Source: Methanocaldococcus vulcanius M7
Lineage (GTDB): Archaea > AGJL01 > Methanococci > Methanococcales > Methanocaldococcaceae
DNA: 64,000 bases
Direction of reading: 5' to 3'
Assembly: GCF_000024625.1 (NCBI RefSeq)
Contig: NC_013407.1
Location: forward strand, 1,645,928 to 1,709,927
Below are positions 39,183 to 48,184 of the stretch, in pieces. The notes below the pieces were generated by a model, which saw only the letters and a list, made by a program, of their open reading frames with translations, did not search any database and was not told the DNA's origin. Each line of letters begins with the position of its first letter. The stretch's first letter is position 1. The position numbers were made by a program, and so were the translations under genes.

Positions 39183-40679
39183 ATGAAAAATGAAAATTAT
39201 GAATTATTAACCATCAAAGTTAAGGATTTTGGCGTAATTAAAGAAGGAGAGGTTAAATTAAAACCTCTAACCATATTTTTTGGAAAGAATAACACTGGAA
39301 AGACATATATGGGATATTTGATTTGGGGGATTTTTGAAAATTTCGCATACCCCAGTTTCCTTAAATTTAAAATAATTGATAACAGCAATAATTTGAATCA
39401 TGTTATATCAAAATTAAAATCAATAATAGCTAATCAAACGTCTGGAGAAATTCATTTTGATAAAATTAAATTATGTATGGAAAAAAATTACATTAAAAGG
39501 GTCTTTAATTATGGGGAAATAGATTTTAGAGAATTGGAGATTACTTTAAATAAAAAATTTAAGTATGAGATTATAACAAAATATTTTGGAATTATAGATG
39601 AAAAATATATTGATAAAATATTAATTGATTTCCTAAAAGAAGAGGATGTAAATGATAAAAAAACAAATAAATTATGTGTTGGTATTTTTGAAAATCCACC
39701 ATGGACTGCATCTTTTAGACCCGTAGAGGGAAATATAGTAGTAGGTATAAAAAATAATATAATAAAAAGACAAAGAGAATTAGGGAAAATATTAAAAGAT
39801 ATGATAATGCTAGATGTATTTGAAATCTTATTAGAAAATACTGTTAAAAATGTTATATATCTTCCAGCATCAAAAAGTGGTCTTATTTTGTCTTCAGGTT
39901 TGTTTATAGACAAAGTCTTTGATAGTTCCACCATATTCAGAATATATGGCGAATCAGAAGCTTCAGAAGAAGAAAAATTAGAATTTCCAGAACCAGTAAA
40001 AGATTTTATGAGAATTTATCTCAAACCAAGCATTTACAATCTAGATATTAATCAAGAATATCAAGATATTGCATTATTATTTGAAAATAACATTATAAAA
40101 GGAAAATTGATTTATGATAAAGATGCAAATAAGCTTAGCTATATCACAAAAAATGGAAAACCAATTCCATTTCATTGTGCATCTTCATCAGTAGTTGAGA
40201 CGATTCCTTTATTAAAGTTATTAAAATATTCAAAACTTATTAAAAAAGGCACACTCCTAATCATTGAAGAGCCAGAAGCTCATCTCCATCCAGATGCACA
40301 GAGAATTTTTGCAAGGGCAATAGTTAAACTAATTAACAAAGGAGTTTATGTTTTATTAATAACACACAGTCCAGACATATTACAACAGATAAACAATAAC
40401 ATAAAACTCTACTATTTAGAAAAAATGGGCAAAAATAAAGAATTAGAAACGTTCTTAAAAAAGTATAATTATGGAGAGAATGAGATTTTAAATCCAGAAA
40501 AAGTAGCACCGTATTTATTTGTTGATGAGGGGGACGGGGTTAAGATAAAGGAGCTGGAAATAATTGAAGGAGAAGGGATATCTTATGAAGCATTCTACCA
40601 AACATTATATGAGTTGCATACTGAAACAGAGGAGTTGAGAGACTTAATTGAGGGGGAAGATGGAGATATTGAAGAATGA
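39183..40679 (+). CDS. ABC/SMC-like AAA ATPase (AAA_15/21, OLD-like without Toprim)
   Basis: The start at 39183 has TTGGTGA upstream. The 498-residue protein has an intact Walker A, FFGKNNTGKTYMGY (residues ~32-45). A long helical insert holds the middle. Walker B is LLIIEEPEAHLHPDAQR (near 357-373) and the switch histidine is LLITHSPDI (near 391). The last ~85 residues are acidic and show no Toprim nuclease. Such overcoming-lysogenization-defect-like ATPases occur in phage-defence systems with a separate effector (Septu, Gabija relatives). It begins 39 bases after argS and overlaps the next gene by 20 bases, so it is coexpressed. Confidence 0.9.
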   Translation: MKNENYELLTIKVKDFGVIKEGEVKLKPLTIFFGKNNTGKTYMGYLIWGIFENFAYPSFLKFKIIDNSNNLNHVISKLKSIIANQTSGEIHFDKIKLCMEKNYIKRVFNYGEIDFRELEITLNKKFKYEIITKYFGIIDEKYIDKILIDFLKEEDVNDKKTNKLCVGIFENPPWTASFRPVEGNIVVGIKNNIIKRQRELGKILKDMIMLDVFEILLENTVKNVIYLPASKSGLILSSGLFIDKVFDSSTIFRIYGESEASEEEKLEFPEPVKDFMRIYLKPSIYNLDINQEYQDIALLFENNIIKGKLIYDKDANKLSYITKNGKPIPFHCASSSVVETIPLLKLLKYSKLIKKGTLLIIEEPEAHLHPDAQRIFARAIVKLINKGVYVLLITHSPDILQQINNNIKLYYLEKMGKNKELETFLKKYNYGENEILNPEKVAPYLFVDEGDGVKIKELEIIEGEGISYEAFYQTLYELHTETEELRDLIEGEDGDIEE

Positions 40680-41286
40680 AATAGTGAAAATATTTAGAGA
40701 CGATTTAATATATAAACCTCAAAGAGCAGAAATCGAAATAAATGATAGTTATATAATAGCTAAAATTAAAGAAAATGACCATAATGCATATTTTAAAGAA
40801 TTAAAAATTATATTTTCAAGGAATATTGAAATTTTGCCCTTAATAATCGACAAAGATAAATATTACACTGTCTTTAAAATAAATGGAAATAAAAAATGCG
40901 AATGTGCAATTTTGGTAAAAGAAGATGATGACTATTTTTTACTTCTTGTGGAAATGAAATCTACCCTTAGAAATCTTAGGGCTAAAAATTTAAAAAAGAT
41001 TAAGGAAAAATTTAAATGTTCTCTTTATGTATCTTTAATTATACTAAAAATATTTAACATAATTCCAAAGGAATTTTATGGATTAGTCCCATATCCTAAA
41101 AAAGAAACAATATCTCCACAAACCTTTAGAATGGCAAATATGGGTGATAAGGAGAGTAGAGAATTTTTAAAAGAATGGGAGTCTTCAAAATTAGAATTTG
41201 AATGGATATATAACAGTAAAATAATTGTATATAAAAAAGAATTTGATAAGGATACTGTAGCTTGGGAAGAAATAAAACTGGTGTGA
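40660..41286 (+). CDS. Putative PD-(D/E)xK nuclease-like partner of the ATPase
   Basis: ATG at 40660 follows GAGGGGGA and overlaps the ATPase gene by 20 bases, a sign of obligate partnership. The 208-residue product has FLLLVEMKST (Glu98-x-Lys100) at the end of a predicted strand. The preceding strand ECAILV holds Glu81, a possible replacement of the usual aspartate. This is the skeleton of a PD-(D/E)xK nuclease core, but it is a motif-level guess. A helix with basic residues (NLRAKNLKKIKEKF) follows directly. No other known domain. It ends 4 bases before trpG, whose ribosome binding site lies within its last codons. Confidence 0.75.
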   Translation: MEILKNEIVKIFRDDLIYKPQRAEIEINDSYIIAKIKENDHNAYFKELKIIFSRNIEILPLIIDKDKYYTVFKINGNKKCECAILVKEDDDYFLLLVEMKSTLRNLRAKNLKKIKEKFKCSLYVSLIILKIFNIIPKEFYGLVPYPKKETISPQTFRMANMGDKESREFLKEWESSKLEFEWIYNSKIIVYKKEFDKDTVAWEEIKLV

Positions 41287-41290
41287 AACC

Positions 41291-41875
41291 ATGAAGGTTT
41301 TAGTTATCGATAATATCGACTCCTTTGTTTGGAATTTAGTCCAATATGTAGGAACTTTGGGGTATAAAGTTAAGTTAGTAGATAATAAGATCACATTGGA
41401 AGAGGTTAAAAAAATAGATCCTGATAGAATAATTATAAGTCCCGGGCCAAAAACCCCAAAAGAGGCAGGAAATTGCATAAAGATTATTCAGGAGATAGAT
41501 ATTCCTATATTGGGTGTTTGTTTAGGTCATCAGTGTATTGTCGAGGCATTTGGCGGAGAGGTTGGAAGAGCAGAGAGGGTTATGCATGGAAAAGCAAGTT
41601 TAATTGAACATGATGGTAAGGGGATCTTTAAGGATCTTCCAAATCAATTTTATGGTGGGAGGTATCATTCTTTAATAGCTAAAGAAGTTCCAAAAGAACT
41701 TAAAATAACTGCTAAGAGTTTAGACGATAATTATATTATGGGGGTTAGACATAAAAAACTACCAATTGAAGGAGTGCAATTCCATCCGGAGAGTATCTTA
41801 ACGGAATCAAATAACTTAAAATTTCCACATTTGGGCTTAAAACTAATTAAAAATTTCGTTGAGAATGAGTATTAA
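41291..41875 (+). CDS. trpG: Anthranilate synthase glutamine amidotransferase subunit
   Basis: The 194-residue class I glutaminase has oxyanion strand IIISPGPKTPKEAG, nucleophile GVCLGHQ (Cys near 77), and EGVQFHPES with the catalytic His-Glu. It supplies ammonia to TrpE. TrpE is not in the window. GGTGTGAAACC serves as its binding site. Confidence 0.95.
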   Translation: MKVLVIDNIDSFVWNLVQYVGTLGYKVKLVDNKITLEEVKKIDPDRIIISPGPKTPKEAGNCIKIIQEIDIPILGVCLGHQCIVEAFGGEVGRAERVMHGKASLIEHDGKGIFKDLPNQFYGGRYHSLIAKEVPKELKITAKSLDDNYIMGVRHKKLPIEGVQFHPESILTESNNLKFPHLGLKLIKNFVENEY

Positions 41876-41887
41876 AAAGTGAAAAAT

Positions 41888-42367
41888 ATGGACGTTTATG
41901 AAACTCTGTATCAATTTTGTTTAGAATATGAAGTATTGTTAGATGATAAGAAAGTCCCATTATGGAAATTAAAAAAAGAAGATTTAGATAGTGTTGATTT
42001 AGATCTACCCTGGAATTCGATCAGAGATTTAGCAATCTATTTATATGAACTGAAAAAGAAGCAACAAAATTCCAAAGAACTTGTTAAGTGCGACATAGTC
42101 GAGATTTTGGTTGGAATTGCTTTGTTAAAGGCAGAAGAGGACTACATGAGACATGTTCATGAAGATACATGCCTAAGATATTTAAGCGAATTAATAACTG
42201 CAAGAATTAACTGTATCGCAAAATATTATTACATGATGAAAAAGCCCCACAATACTGATATATTTGACGAGATAATTCTAAAATTTCCACAAAAAAAGGA
42301 TTTAAGAGCATCAAACATAAATGACCTAAGGTTGCTTATTGATAGGATCAGAGGTTATTTTGAATAA
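41888..42367 (+). CDS. Uncharacterised conserved archaeal protein (MJ0239-type position)
   Basis: ATG at 41888 or GTG at 41879 could be the start; the weak AAAGTGA favours the ATG. The ~159-residue helical product (YETLYQFCLEYEVLL... to LRLLIDRIRGYFE) has no recognised catalytic motif. A histidine/cysteine cluster, RHVHEDTCLRY, sits near residue 92. It directly follows trpG and is presumably cotranscribed. Function unknown. Confidence 0.75.
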   Translation: MDVYETLYQFCLEYEVLLDDKKVPLWKLKKEDLDSVDLDLPWNSIRDLAIYLYELKKKQQNSKELVKCDIVEILVGIALLKAEEDYMRHVHEDTCLRYLSELITARINCIAKYYYMMKKPHNTDIFDEIILKFPQKKDLRASNINDLRLLIDRIRGYFE

Positions 42368-42467
42368 CTTTTTTTACCTCTAAAATTATCTAAAAAATTA
42401 TAAACTATTAAAATAAATTATTAAAAATATTTTGTATTTTTGTATTAAAAATAAGATTAGGGGTAAA

Positions 42468-42662
42468 ATGAAAAAAATCAGCATATTAAAAAATTGCGTT
42501 GGCTGTGGAACGTGTGTGGTATTTTGTCCTAAAAAAGCAATAAAAACATATGGAGTTGCAATAATAAATAAAGAAAAGTGTGTGAATTGTGGAATTTGCG
42601 TAAAATATTGTCCAATTGACGCAATAAAAGTCGATACTACATTAACCAATGATCAATATTAA
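42468..42662 (+). CDS. 2[4Fe-4S] ferredoxin, small
   Basis: The 64-residue protein from the ATG at 42468 (GGGGT upstream) has CVGCGTCVVFCPKKAI and CVNCGICVKYCPIDAI, two perfect Cys-x2-Cys-x2-Cys-x3-Cys-Pro motifs. It is a low-potential soluble electron carrier. An in-frame TTG at 42432 is unlikely to be used. It stands alone, 61 bases ahead of the purO ribosome binding site region. Confidence 0.95.
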   Translation: MKKISILKNCVGCGTCVVFCPKKAIKTYGVAIINKEKCVNCGICVKYCPIDAIKVDTTLTNDQY

Positions 42663-42732
42663 TTCAATTTCAATATTTAAATGATCAATATTTAACAAGT
42701 GAAGTAAATAAAATAAAAAAGAGGTGAATTTA

Positions 42733-43344
42733 ATGTATATTGGAAGATTTTTAGTCGTTGGAAAAACAAAGGAAGGAAAAGTTTTTGGAGCATATCGGGT
42801 CTCAAGCAGAAGTTTTCCAAATCGAGAAGCAAGAAAATTAAATGAAAACACAATTGCAATACTCCCAAAGGACTTAAATGAAATGTTTAAAAACCCATAT
42901 ATTACCTACAACTGCATAAAAGTCGTAAATAAGACAGTTGTTGTCTCTAATGGAATACATACTGATTTTATCGCTGAAAAACTACATTTTGGGAAAAGAG
43001 ATGCTCTAACTTATGTATTGGCAGTTATGGATTATGAAAAAGATGAGTATAATACTCCAAGAATCGGAGCAGTTTTAGATAAAGAGGAATGTTATTTAGG
43101 ATACGTCTCTTGTGAAGATATTCGAGTAAAAAAAGTAAATTTAAAAAACGGAAAGGGATATTATTTAGGAGTTTATAACGCATGCAGTATAGATGAAAGC
43201 CAGGAAATTGAAATTGAAGGAGAAACTGCTGAAGAGATAGCAGATTACATACTAAATTATAAAGAATTTGAGTATCCAGTAGCATGTGCAGTTGCAATTA
43301 TTGAAGATGAAGACATCTCTTTGGCTATAAAAAATAAGAATTAG
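42733..43344 (+). CDS. purO: Archaeal IMP cyclohydrolase PurO
   Basis: The start at 42733 has GAGGTG upstream. The 203-residue NTN-hydrolase-fold enzyme begins YIGRFLVVGKTKEGKVFGAY, with RVSSRSFPNRE and DFIAEKLHFGKRDALTY. It closes the purine ring in the last step from FAICAR to IMP, replacing the PurH domain. Other purine genes in the window are purC and purS. Confidence 0.94.
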   Translation: MYIGRFLVVGKTKEGKVFGAYRVSSRSFPNREARKLNENTIAILPKDLNEMFKNPYITYNCIKVVNKTVVVSNGIHTDFIAEKLHFGKRDALTYVLAVMDYEKDEYNTPRIGAVLDKEECYLGYVSCEDIRVKKVNLKNGKGYYLGVYNACSIDESQEIEIEGETAEEIADYILNYKEFEYPVACAVAIIEDEDISLAIKNKN

Positions 43345-43391
43345 AAAGTGATAATTAAAAAATAATAAAATAATATCTTCTATGGATAAAT

Positions 43392-44156
43392 CTATCTAAA
43401 AACATCCTCTTCCTTTGGTCTAATTAAATCTTTTCCATTTCCTTGTCCAAAAGGAACTCTCGAACCTCTAATTATCACAACTGGGATTCCTTCATCTGCC
43501 TCTCCCATTACAACATTTGCCATACTCGCCAGTTCATCTGCTATTGCAACCTCTGTTGTTTTTAAGTCCCTGCCAAATAGGTCTTTCTCCCCCTTTCTAT
43601 CCCATAAAGCAATGATTCCGCTAACACCTATTGCGATTCCAACAGCTCCCTTTCTAAATGGTCTACCTACACTATCTGATATTATCACTCCAATTTTCTT
43701 TCCGGTTAGTTTTTCAATTTCTTTTCTAATTTTTTCAGCACTTTTATCTGGGTCTCTTGGTAGAACTTTTATACCCCCATACACGTTGCTCTCATCTACA
43801 CCACTGTTAGCACATACAAAGCCATGTTTTGTTTCAGTTATAATAAAGTTTTTTCCAACTTTAACTATCTCCTTTGCTTCATCTAAAATAACCTGCACAA
43901 CTTTAGGATCTTTTCCCGTCTTTTTAGCCAATTCAATGGCCTTCTGCGATGGAATAATCTTATCCCTATCTACAACCCCTCCCTCTAATTTTGAGACCAA
44001 TGTCTCTGCAATAACAATCACATCTCCGTCTTTAATTGGATACTGGGCAATTAACTCAGATAAGTTTATCTTTTCATTACCTTTAAAGATTGGGAGTTCT
44101 AATCCAATAACTTCAACCTTTTTCTTTTCTTTTATGCCGATTGATGACAATTTCAT
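43392..44156 (-). CDS. cofE: F420-0:gamma-glutamyl ligase CofE
   Basis: The start at 44156 has AGGTG upstream. The 254-residue enzyme shows VIVIAETLVSKLEGG, CANSGVDESN, GVIISDSVGRPFRKG and SMANVVMGEADEGIPV. It adds glutamates to coenzyme F420 with GTP and a metal ion. It is convergent with purO. Confidence 0.96.
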   Translation of the reverse strand: MKLSSIGIKEKKKVEVIGLELPIFKGNEKINLSELIAQYPIKDGDVIVIAETLVSKLEGGVVDRDKIIPSQKAIELAKKTGKDPKVVQVILDEAKEIVKVGKNFIITETKHGFVCANSGVDESNVYGGIKVLPRDPDKSAEKIRKEIEKLTGKKIGVIISDSVGRPFRKGAVGIAIGVSGIIALWDRKGEKDLFGRDLKTTEVAIADELASMANVVMGEADEGIPVVIIRGSRVPFGQGNGKDLIRPKEEDVFR

Positions 44157-44436
44157 CACCTAAAAACTTTTTTTACTTTTAATATTTTTTAGATAATCTT
44201 ACATTTATTTTTATTTTTTAATTTTATAGTGTTTCTAATTATTAACAATACTTCCAAAAATATATATTTATAGATATAAAACGTCTCGAAAAAATTAGAA
44301 AAATTTATTTATTATGTTGAAGAAAGTAAACTTTTAAAATCCAGAAAATTTTAATAATCTGTAAAAATTGTGTAATAATGATGATTAAATTGTTCTTAAT
44401 AATTTGATATTTTTGTTATTTTAGATCGGTGGGACT

Positions 44437-44844
44437 ATGGTTAATGTTGAAAGAATAAGCATATCTTTTCCAAAATTTTTATTAAAAGAGATCGATGAAG
44501 TCGTTAATAAAAAAGGATATTCAAGTAGAAGTGAGCTCATTAGAGATGCAGTTAGGAAACATATCCTCGAAAACAACCCATTAAATAAGAACGAAAAAGT
44601 TAGTGGAATTATAATTGTAGTTTATGATCCAACAAAAGAGGCCTTAGAAAAAATGAGTAAACTTTATTTTGAATACAACCATATTGTAAAATCCCTAAAT
44701 CAGGCCTACGTAACAACATCGTGCGGAAAAAACGCAAAAGTTGAGATTTTTGTAGTAGAAGGACACTCTTCAGATATTTCAAATTTTTACGAAGAGATAG
44801 AAAAAATAAATGGGAAAATATACGATAAAGTTATTATCTTTTAA
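44437..44844 (+). CDS. NikR-like ribbon-helix-helix regulator with ACT-like domain
   Basis: The N-terminal ribbon-helix-helix (VERISISFPKFLLKEIDEVV, then GYSSRSELIRDAVRKHI) and C-terminal ACT-like domain match nickel regulator NikR. The usual nickel ligands are not conserved: in E. coli NikR the set is H76, H87, H89 and C95. Here only a histidine in FEYNHIVKS aligns with the first, and the later region reads QAYVTTSCGKN. The ligand may differ. GGTGGGACT precedes the ATG. Downstream lie a ferredoxin and hcp. Confidence 0.85.
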   Translation: MVNVERISISFPKFLLKEIDEVVNKKGYSSRSELIRDAVRKHILENNPLNKNEKVSGIIIVVYDPTKEALEKMSKLYFEYNHIVKSLNQAYVTTSCGKNAKVEIFVVEGHSSDISNFYEEIEKINGKIYDKVIIF

Positions 44845-44952
44845 ACTTTTAAAAATTTTAAAAAATTTTAAATACAAGTTTATAAATAAAATTATTTTAA
44901 ATAAATAAAATAAATAAAATAAATAGAAGCGTTGTATAGTTAAGGGGATAAA

Positions 44953-45216
44953 ATGCTCTCAAAACTTCTAAAAATTATTAAAGGGGAGAAAGATAAGCCA
45001 TTGGGTAAAAATGTCGAAGATACTTGGGGACCTACAATAGATTATGACCGATGCAAAAACTGTGCAAGTTGCTATAATTTTTGTAAATATGGTGTTTATG
45101 CAATAGAAAACGGAAGGGTTGTTGTAAAAAACAAATCAAACTGTATCGAAGGATGTTCTCTATGCTTAGATGTGTGTAGATACGGTGCATTATCATTTCC
45201 GGATCATAAAACATAA
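44953..45216 (+). CDS. Ferredoxin-type iron-sulfur protein
   Basis: The 87-residue protein has CKNCASCYNFCKYGVY and CIEGCSLCLDVCRYGAL, the second with an extra residue as in the 6960-7334 ferredoxin. Two 4Fe-4S clusters are expected. The N-terminal ~30 residues are basic (LLKIIKGEKDKPLGKN). It lies ahead of hcp and could be its electron donor. GGGGATAAA precedes the start. Confidence 0.92.
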   Translation: MLSKLLKIIKGEKDKPLGKNVEDTWGPTIDYDRCKNCASCYNFCKYGVYAIENGRVVVKNKSNCIEGCSLCLDVCRYGALSFPDHKT

Positions 45217-45431
45217 TATAAAGCAACCAAATATATAAATATAATAACAAAATAGAAACTAAATATTACTCATAATAAATTTTTCATAAAAATTATATCA
45301 ACAACATACAAATGTGGGGGCAAATTTTGATCGCATCCAAAATCCAGAGATCTCAAAAACCTATATATACTTCAAAAAATAAATCAAGTAAATGTTAAAA
45401 ATGTCAAAATAAAAAAATCAAGGGTGAAATA

Positions 45432-47078
45432 ATGAAATTTGAACCAAGACCTACAAAAATGTTCTGCTTCCAATGTCAAGAGGCAGCAAGAAACGAAGGT
45501 TGTACTGTAAAAGGTGTCTGTGGAAAAGATGATATTGTAGCAAACCTCCAAGATCTATTAATTTATACTATAAAAGGTTTATGCTACGTCTGTGATAAAG
45601 GCAATTACTTAGATGATGAAGTTATGGACTACATTCCAAAGGCATTATTTGTAACAATAACTAACGTCAATTTTGATGATAAAGATGTAATCGACTGGAT
45701 AAAGAAAGGAGTCGCTTTAAGAGAGAAAATTATAGAAAAAACTAATTTAAATAAAGAAGAACTTCCTCACTGTGCTACTTGGACTTACGAAACCGACGAA
45801 GATTTAATAAATTTAGCTAATACAAAGGAAGTTAGCGTCTTAGCAGAGGATAATGAGGACATAAGATCTTTAAAAGAACTTATAACCTATGGAATTAAGG
45901 GAATAGGAGCTTATCTAAGCCATGCCATGCATCTCGGCTACAACAATGAAGAAATCCATAAATTTATAGTTAAAGCATTCACTAAAATCGTTGATAGCAA
46001 AGATGCTGATGAATTATTTAATTTAGCAATGGAGACAGGAAAACATGCTGTTGAGACATTGGCATTATTAGATAAGGCAAACACTGAAACCTATGGACAT
46101 CCAGAGATAACAGAGGTTAATTTGGGAGTTAGAGATAGGCCAGGAATTTTAATAAGTGGGCATGATTTAAAGGACTTGGAGGAGTTGTTAGAGCAAAGTA
46201 AAGATGCAGGAGTTGATATTTACACCCATTGTGAGATGTTGCCAGCCCACTACTATCCATTCTTTAAAAAGTATGATCACTTTGTAGGAAACTATGGTGG
46301 CTCATGGCCATTCCAAAGAGAGGAGTTTGAGAAATTCAACGGCCCAATAGTGATGACAACAAACTGTTTAGTCCCACCAAAGGACTCATACAAGGATAGG
46401 GTTTATGTAACCAACGAAGTTGGCTATCCTGGCTTAAAGAGAATCCCTGTAAAAGAGGATGGAACTAAGGACTTTTCAGAGGTTATAGAGCACGCTAAAA
46501 AATGCAAGCCACCAACACCACTCGAAAATGGAAAGATCGTTGGAGGATTCGCTCACAACCAAGTTTTAGCACTGGCGGATAAAGTAATTGAGGCAGTTAA
46601 AAGTGGAAAAATAAGAAAATTCGTTGTAATGGCTGGATGTGATGGAAGGCATAAAACAAGAGAGTACTATACTGAATTTGCCAAGAAACTTCCTAAAGAT
46701 ACAGTTATATTAACATGTGGATGTGCAAAATATAGATTTATCAAATTAGGGCTTGGAGACATTGATGGAATTCCAAGAGTGTTAGATGCTGGGCAGTGTA
46801 ATGATAGTTATTCATTAGTTAAAATTGCATTGGCTTTAAAAGATGCATTTGGCTTAAATGATGTAAATGAGCTTCCAATCGCTTATAATATCTCCTGGTA
46901 TGAGCAAAAAGCAGTTACCGTATTATTGGCCTTGCTTTACTTAGGAGTTAAGGATATTGTATTAGGTCCAACATTACCAGCATTCTTATCTCCAAATGTA
47001 GCAAAGGTCTTGGTTGAGAAGTTTGGAATCTCAACGATCTCAACAGTTGATGAAGATATTAAGAGATTAGTTGGGTAA
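45432..47078 (+). CDS. hcp: Hybrid cluster protein (hydroxylamine/NO reductase)
   Basis: The 548-residue protein has N-terminal cluster ligands Cys12, Cys15, Cys24, Cys30 ([21 protein letters not shown]). Hybrid-cluster residues lie in [34 protein letters not shown] and GQCNDSYS. It reduces hydroxylamine in vitro; in bacteria it acts as a nitric oxide reductase in defence against nitrosative stress. AGGGTGAAAT precedes the ATG. A cupin gene and a small gene follow. Confidence 0.96.
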   Translation: MKFEPRPTKMFCFQCQEAARNEGCTVKGVCGKDDIVANLQDLLIYTIKGLCYVCDKGNYLDDEVMDYIPKALFVTITNVNFDDKDVIDWIKKGVALREKIIEKTNLNKEELPHCATWTYETDEDLINLANTKEVSVLAEDNEDIRSLKELITYGIKGIGAYLSHAMHLGYNNEEIHKFIVKAFTKIVDSKDADELFNLAMETGKHAVETLALLDKANTETYGHPEITEVNLGVRDRPGILISGHDLKDLEELLEQSKDAGVDIYTHCEMLPAHYYPFFKKYDHFVGNYGGSWPFQREEFEKFNGPIVMTTNCLVPPKDSYKDRVYVTNEVGYPGLKRIPVKEDGTKDFSEVIEHAKKCKPPTPLENGKIVGGFAHNQVLALADKVIEAVKSGKIRKFVVMAGCDGRHKTREYYTEFAKKLPKDTVILTCGCAKYRFIKLGLGDIDGIPRVLDAGQCNDSYSLVKIALALKDAFGLNDVNELPIAYNISWYEQKAVTVLLALLYLGVKDIVLGPTLPAFLSPNVAKVLVEKFGISTISTVDEDIKRLVG

Positions 47079-47241
47079 ATATAATATAAAATCAAAGATA
47101 ACCTTTAATTTTTAAATTTTTAATTTTATCTTTTATATTTTGGATTTTTTTATTTTTTATAAGATTATAAATCAGCAAAATTAATTAATTGGATTAGTAA
47201 ATTAAGTTAAAATTCAATTGCACTTGTATATAGGTGATTAG

Positions 47242-47592
47242 ATGATAGAAAAGGTTTATGAGTTTAAAAAAGATGCTAAAACAAAGGTTGTTGAAAAAAT
47301 TGTCAATACTGAACATGTTCAGATCAATCATATTGTCTTACCAAAAGGAGAGCAGATGCCAAAGCATTACTCAAACTCCTACGTTCATTTAATAATAATT
47401 AAAGGAGAAATGACTCTAACCTTAGAAGATCAAGAACCACACAACTACAAAGAAGGAAATATTGTTTATGTTCCATTTAATGTAAAGATGTTGATCCAAA
47501 ACTTAAATTCAGATGTTTTAGAATTTTTTGTTATAAAAGCCCCTCATCCAAGAAAGTTAAATGCTCCAGAAGAGGCAATTAAATGTGAATAG
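47242..47592 (+). CDS. Small cupin-domain protein
   Basis: The 116-residue single-domain cupin has HYSNSYVHLIIIKGEMTLT and the second motif YKEGNIVYVPFNVKMLIQN. Only some of the metal-binding histidines of the classical motif are present (H at MPKHYS and YVHL). It lies 163 bases after hcp and 8 bases before the next gene. It could bind a small ligand or metal; function unknown. Confidence 0.85.
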   Translation: MIEKVYEFKKDAKTKVVEKIVNTEHVQINHIVLPKGEQMPKHYSNSYVHLIIIKGEMTLTLEDQEPHNYKEGNIVYVPFNVKMLIQNLNSDVLEFFVIKAPHPRKLNAPEEAIKCE

Positions 47593-47600
47593 GTGAAATT

Positions 47601-47978
47601 ATGAAGGAAGCAAAGAAAGATGTTGATATAAAAGAGAATCTAACTAAAATATTGGAGAACAAGATAAAAATAATGATACTTTCTAAATTTAGGTCTATTG
47701 ATGAGTATAATAAAGAGATCTTTAAAGATCTATCGGATGAGGAGATGAAAAACTTAGAAATCTTGTATGAGAAATATCTTATCCACTTTAATGAGAAACC
47801 AAACATAAAGACAGAAGTTAATATAGATGAAGATATTCTCAAACTACTAAAAGAAACCATAGATATGGAGAGATCATTGGCTAAGAAATTGGGACCCAAT
47901 TTTGGTATTAGACAAGCGGTTATTCATGCGTTATCTGATGATGAGAGATTATACTACTATTTAAACAAAGAAAAATAA
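47601..47978 (+). CDS. Hypothetical acidic helical protein
   Basis: The 125-residue protein (DIKENLTKILENKIKIMILS..., later RSLAKKLGPNFGIRQAVIHA) is predicted mostly helical. GGTGAAATT precedes its ATG, 8 bases after the cupin stop, so the two form an operon. No family is recognised. Confidence 0.75.
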   Translation: MKEAKKDVDIKENLTKILENKIKIMILSKFRSIDEYNKEIFKDLSDEEMKNLEILYEKYLIHFNEKPNIKTEVNIDEDILKLLKETIDMERSLAKKLGPNFGIRQAVIHALSDDERLYYYLNKEK

Positions 47979-48184
47979 AAATTATAAAAGCATTGAAATG
48001 TAAAGGATAATGAATATTAAAAAACTTTTTTAAGTAATTTTCAATTATAACTTTTATCGATTAACCAAAATAATAATTTAAACCAAAACAATTTAAACCA
48101 TACATGGAAATATCAAATATTAAAAATTAAAAACTAAACATACAAAAATATAAAAATGAAGATATTTAAGCGATAGGGGAAAGT

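Noticed and set aside
43612-44163. Long plus-strand open frame opposite cofE
   Set aside because: It is antisense to a clear CofE protein and its hydrophobic, Ser/Pro-rich product is the usual mirror of a purine-rich coding strand.
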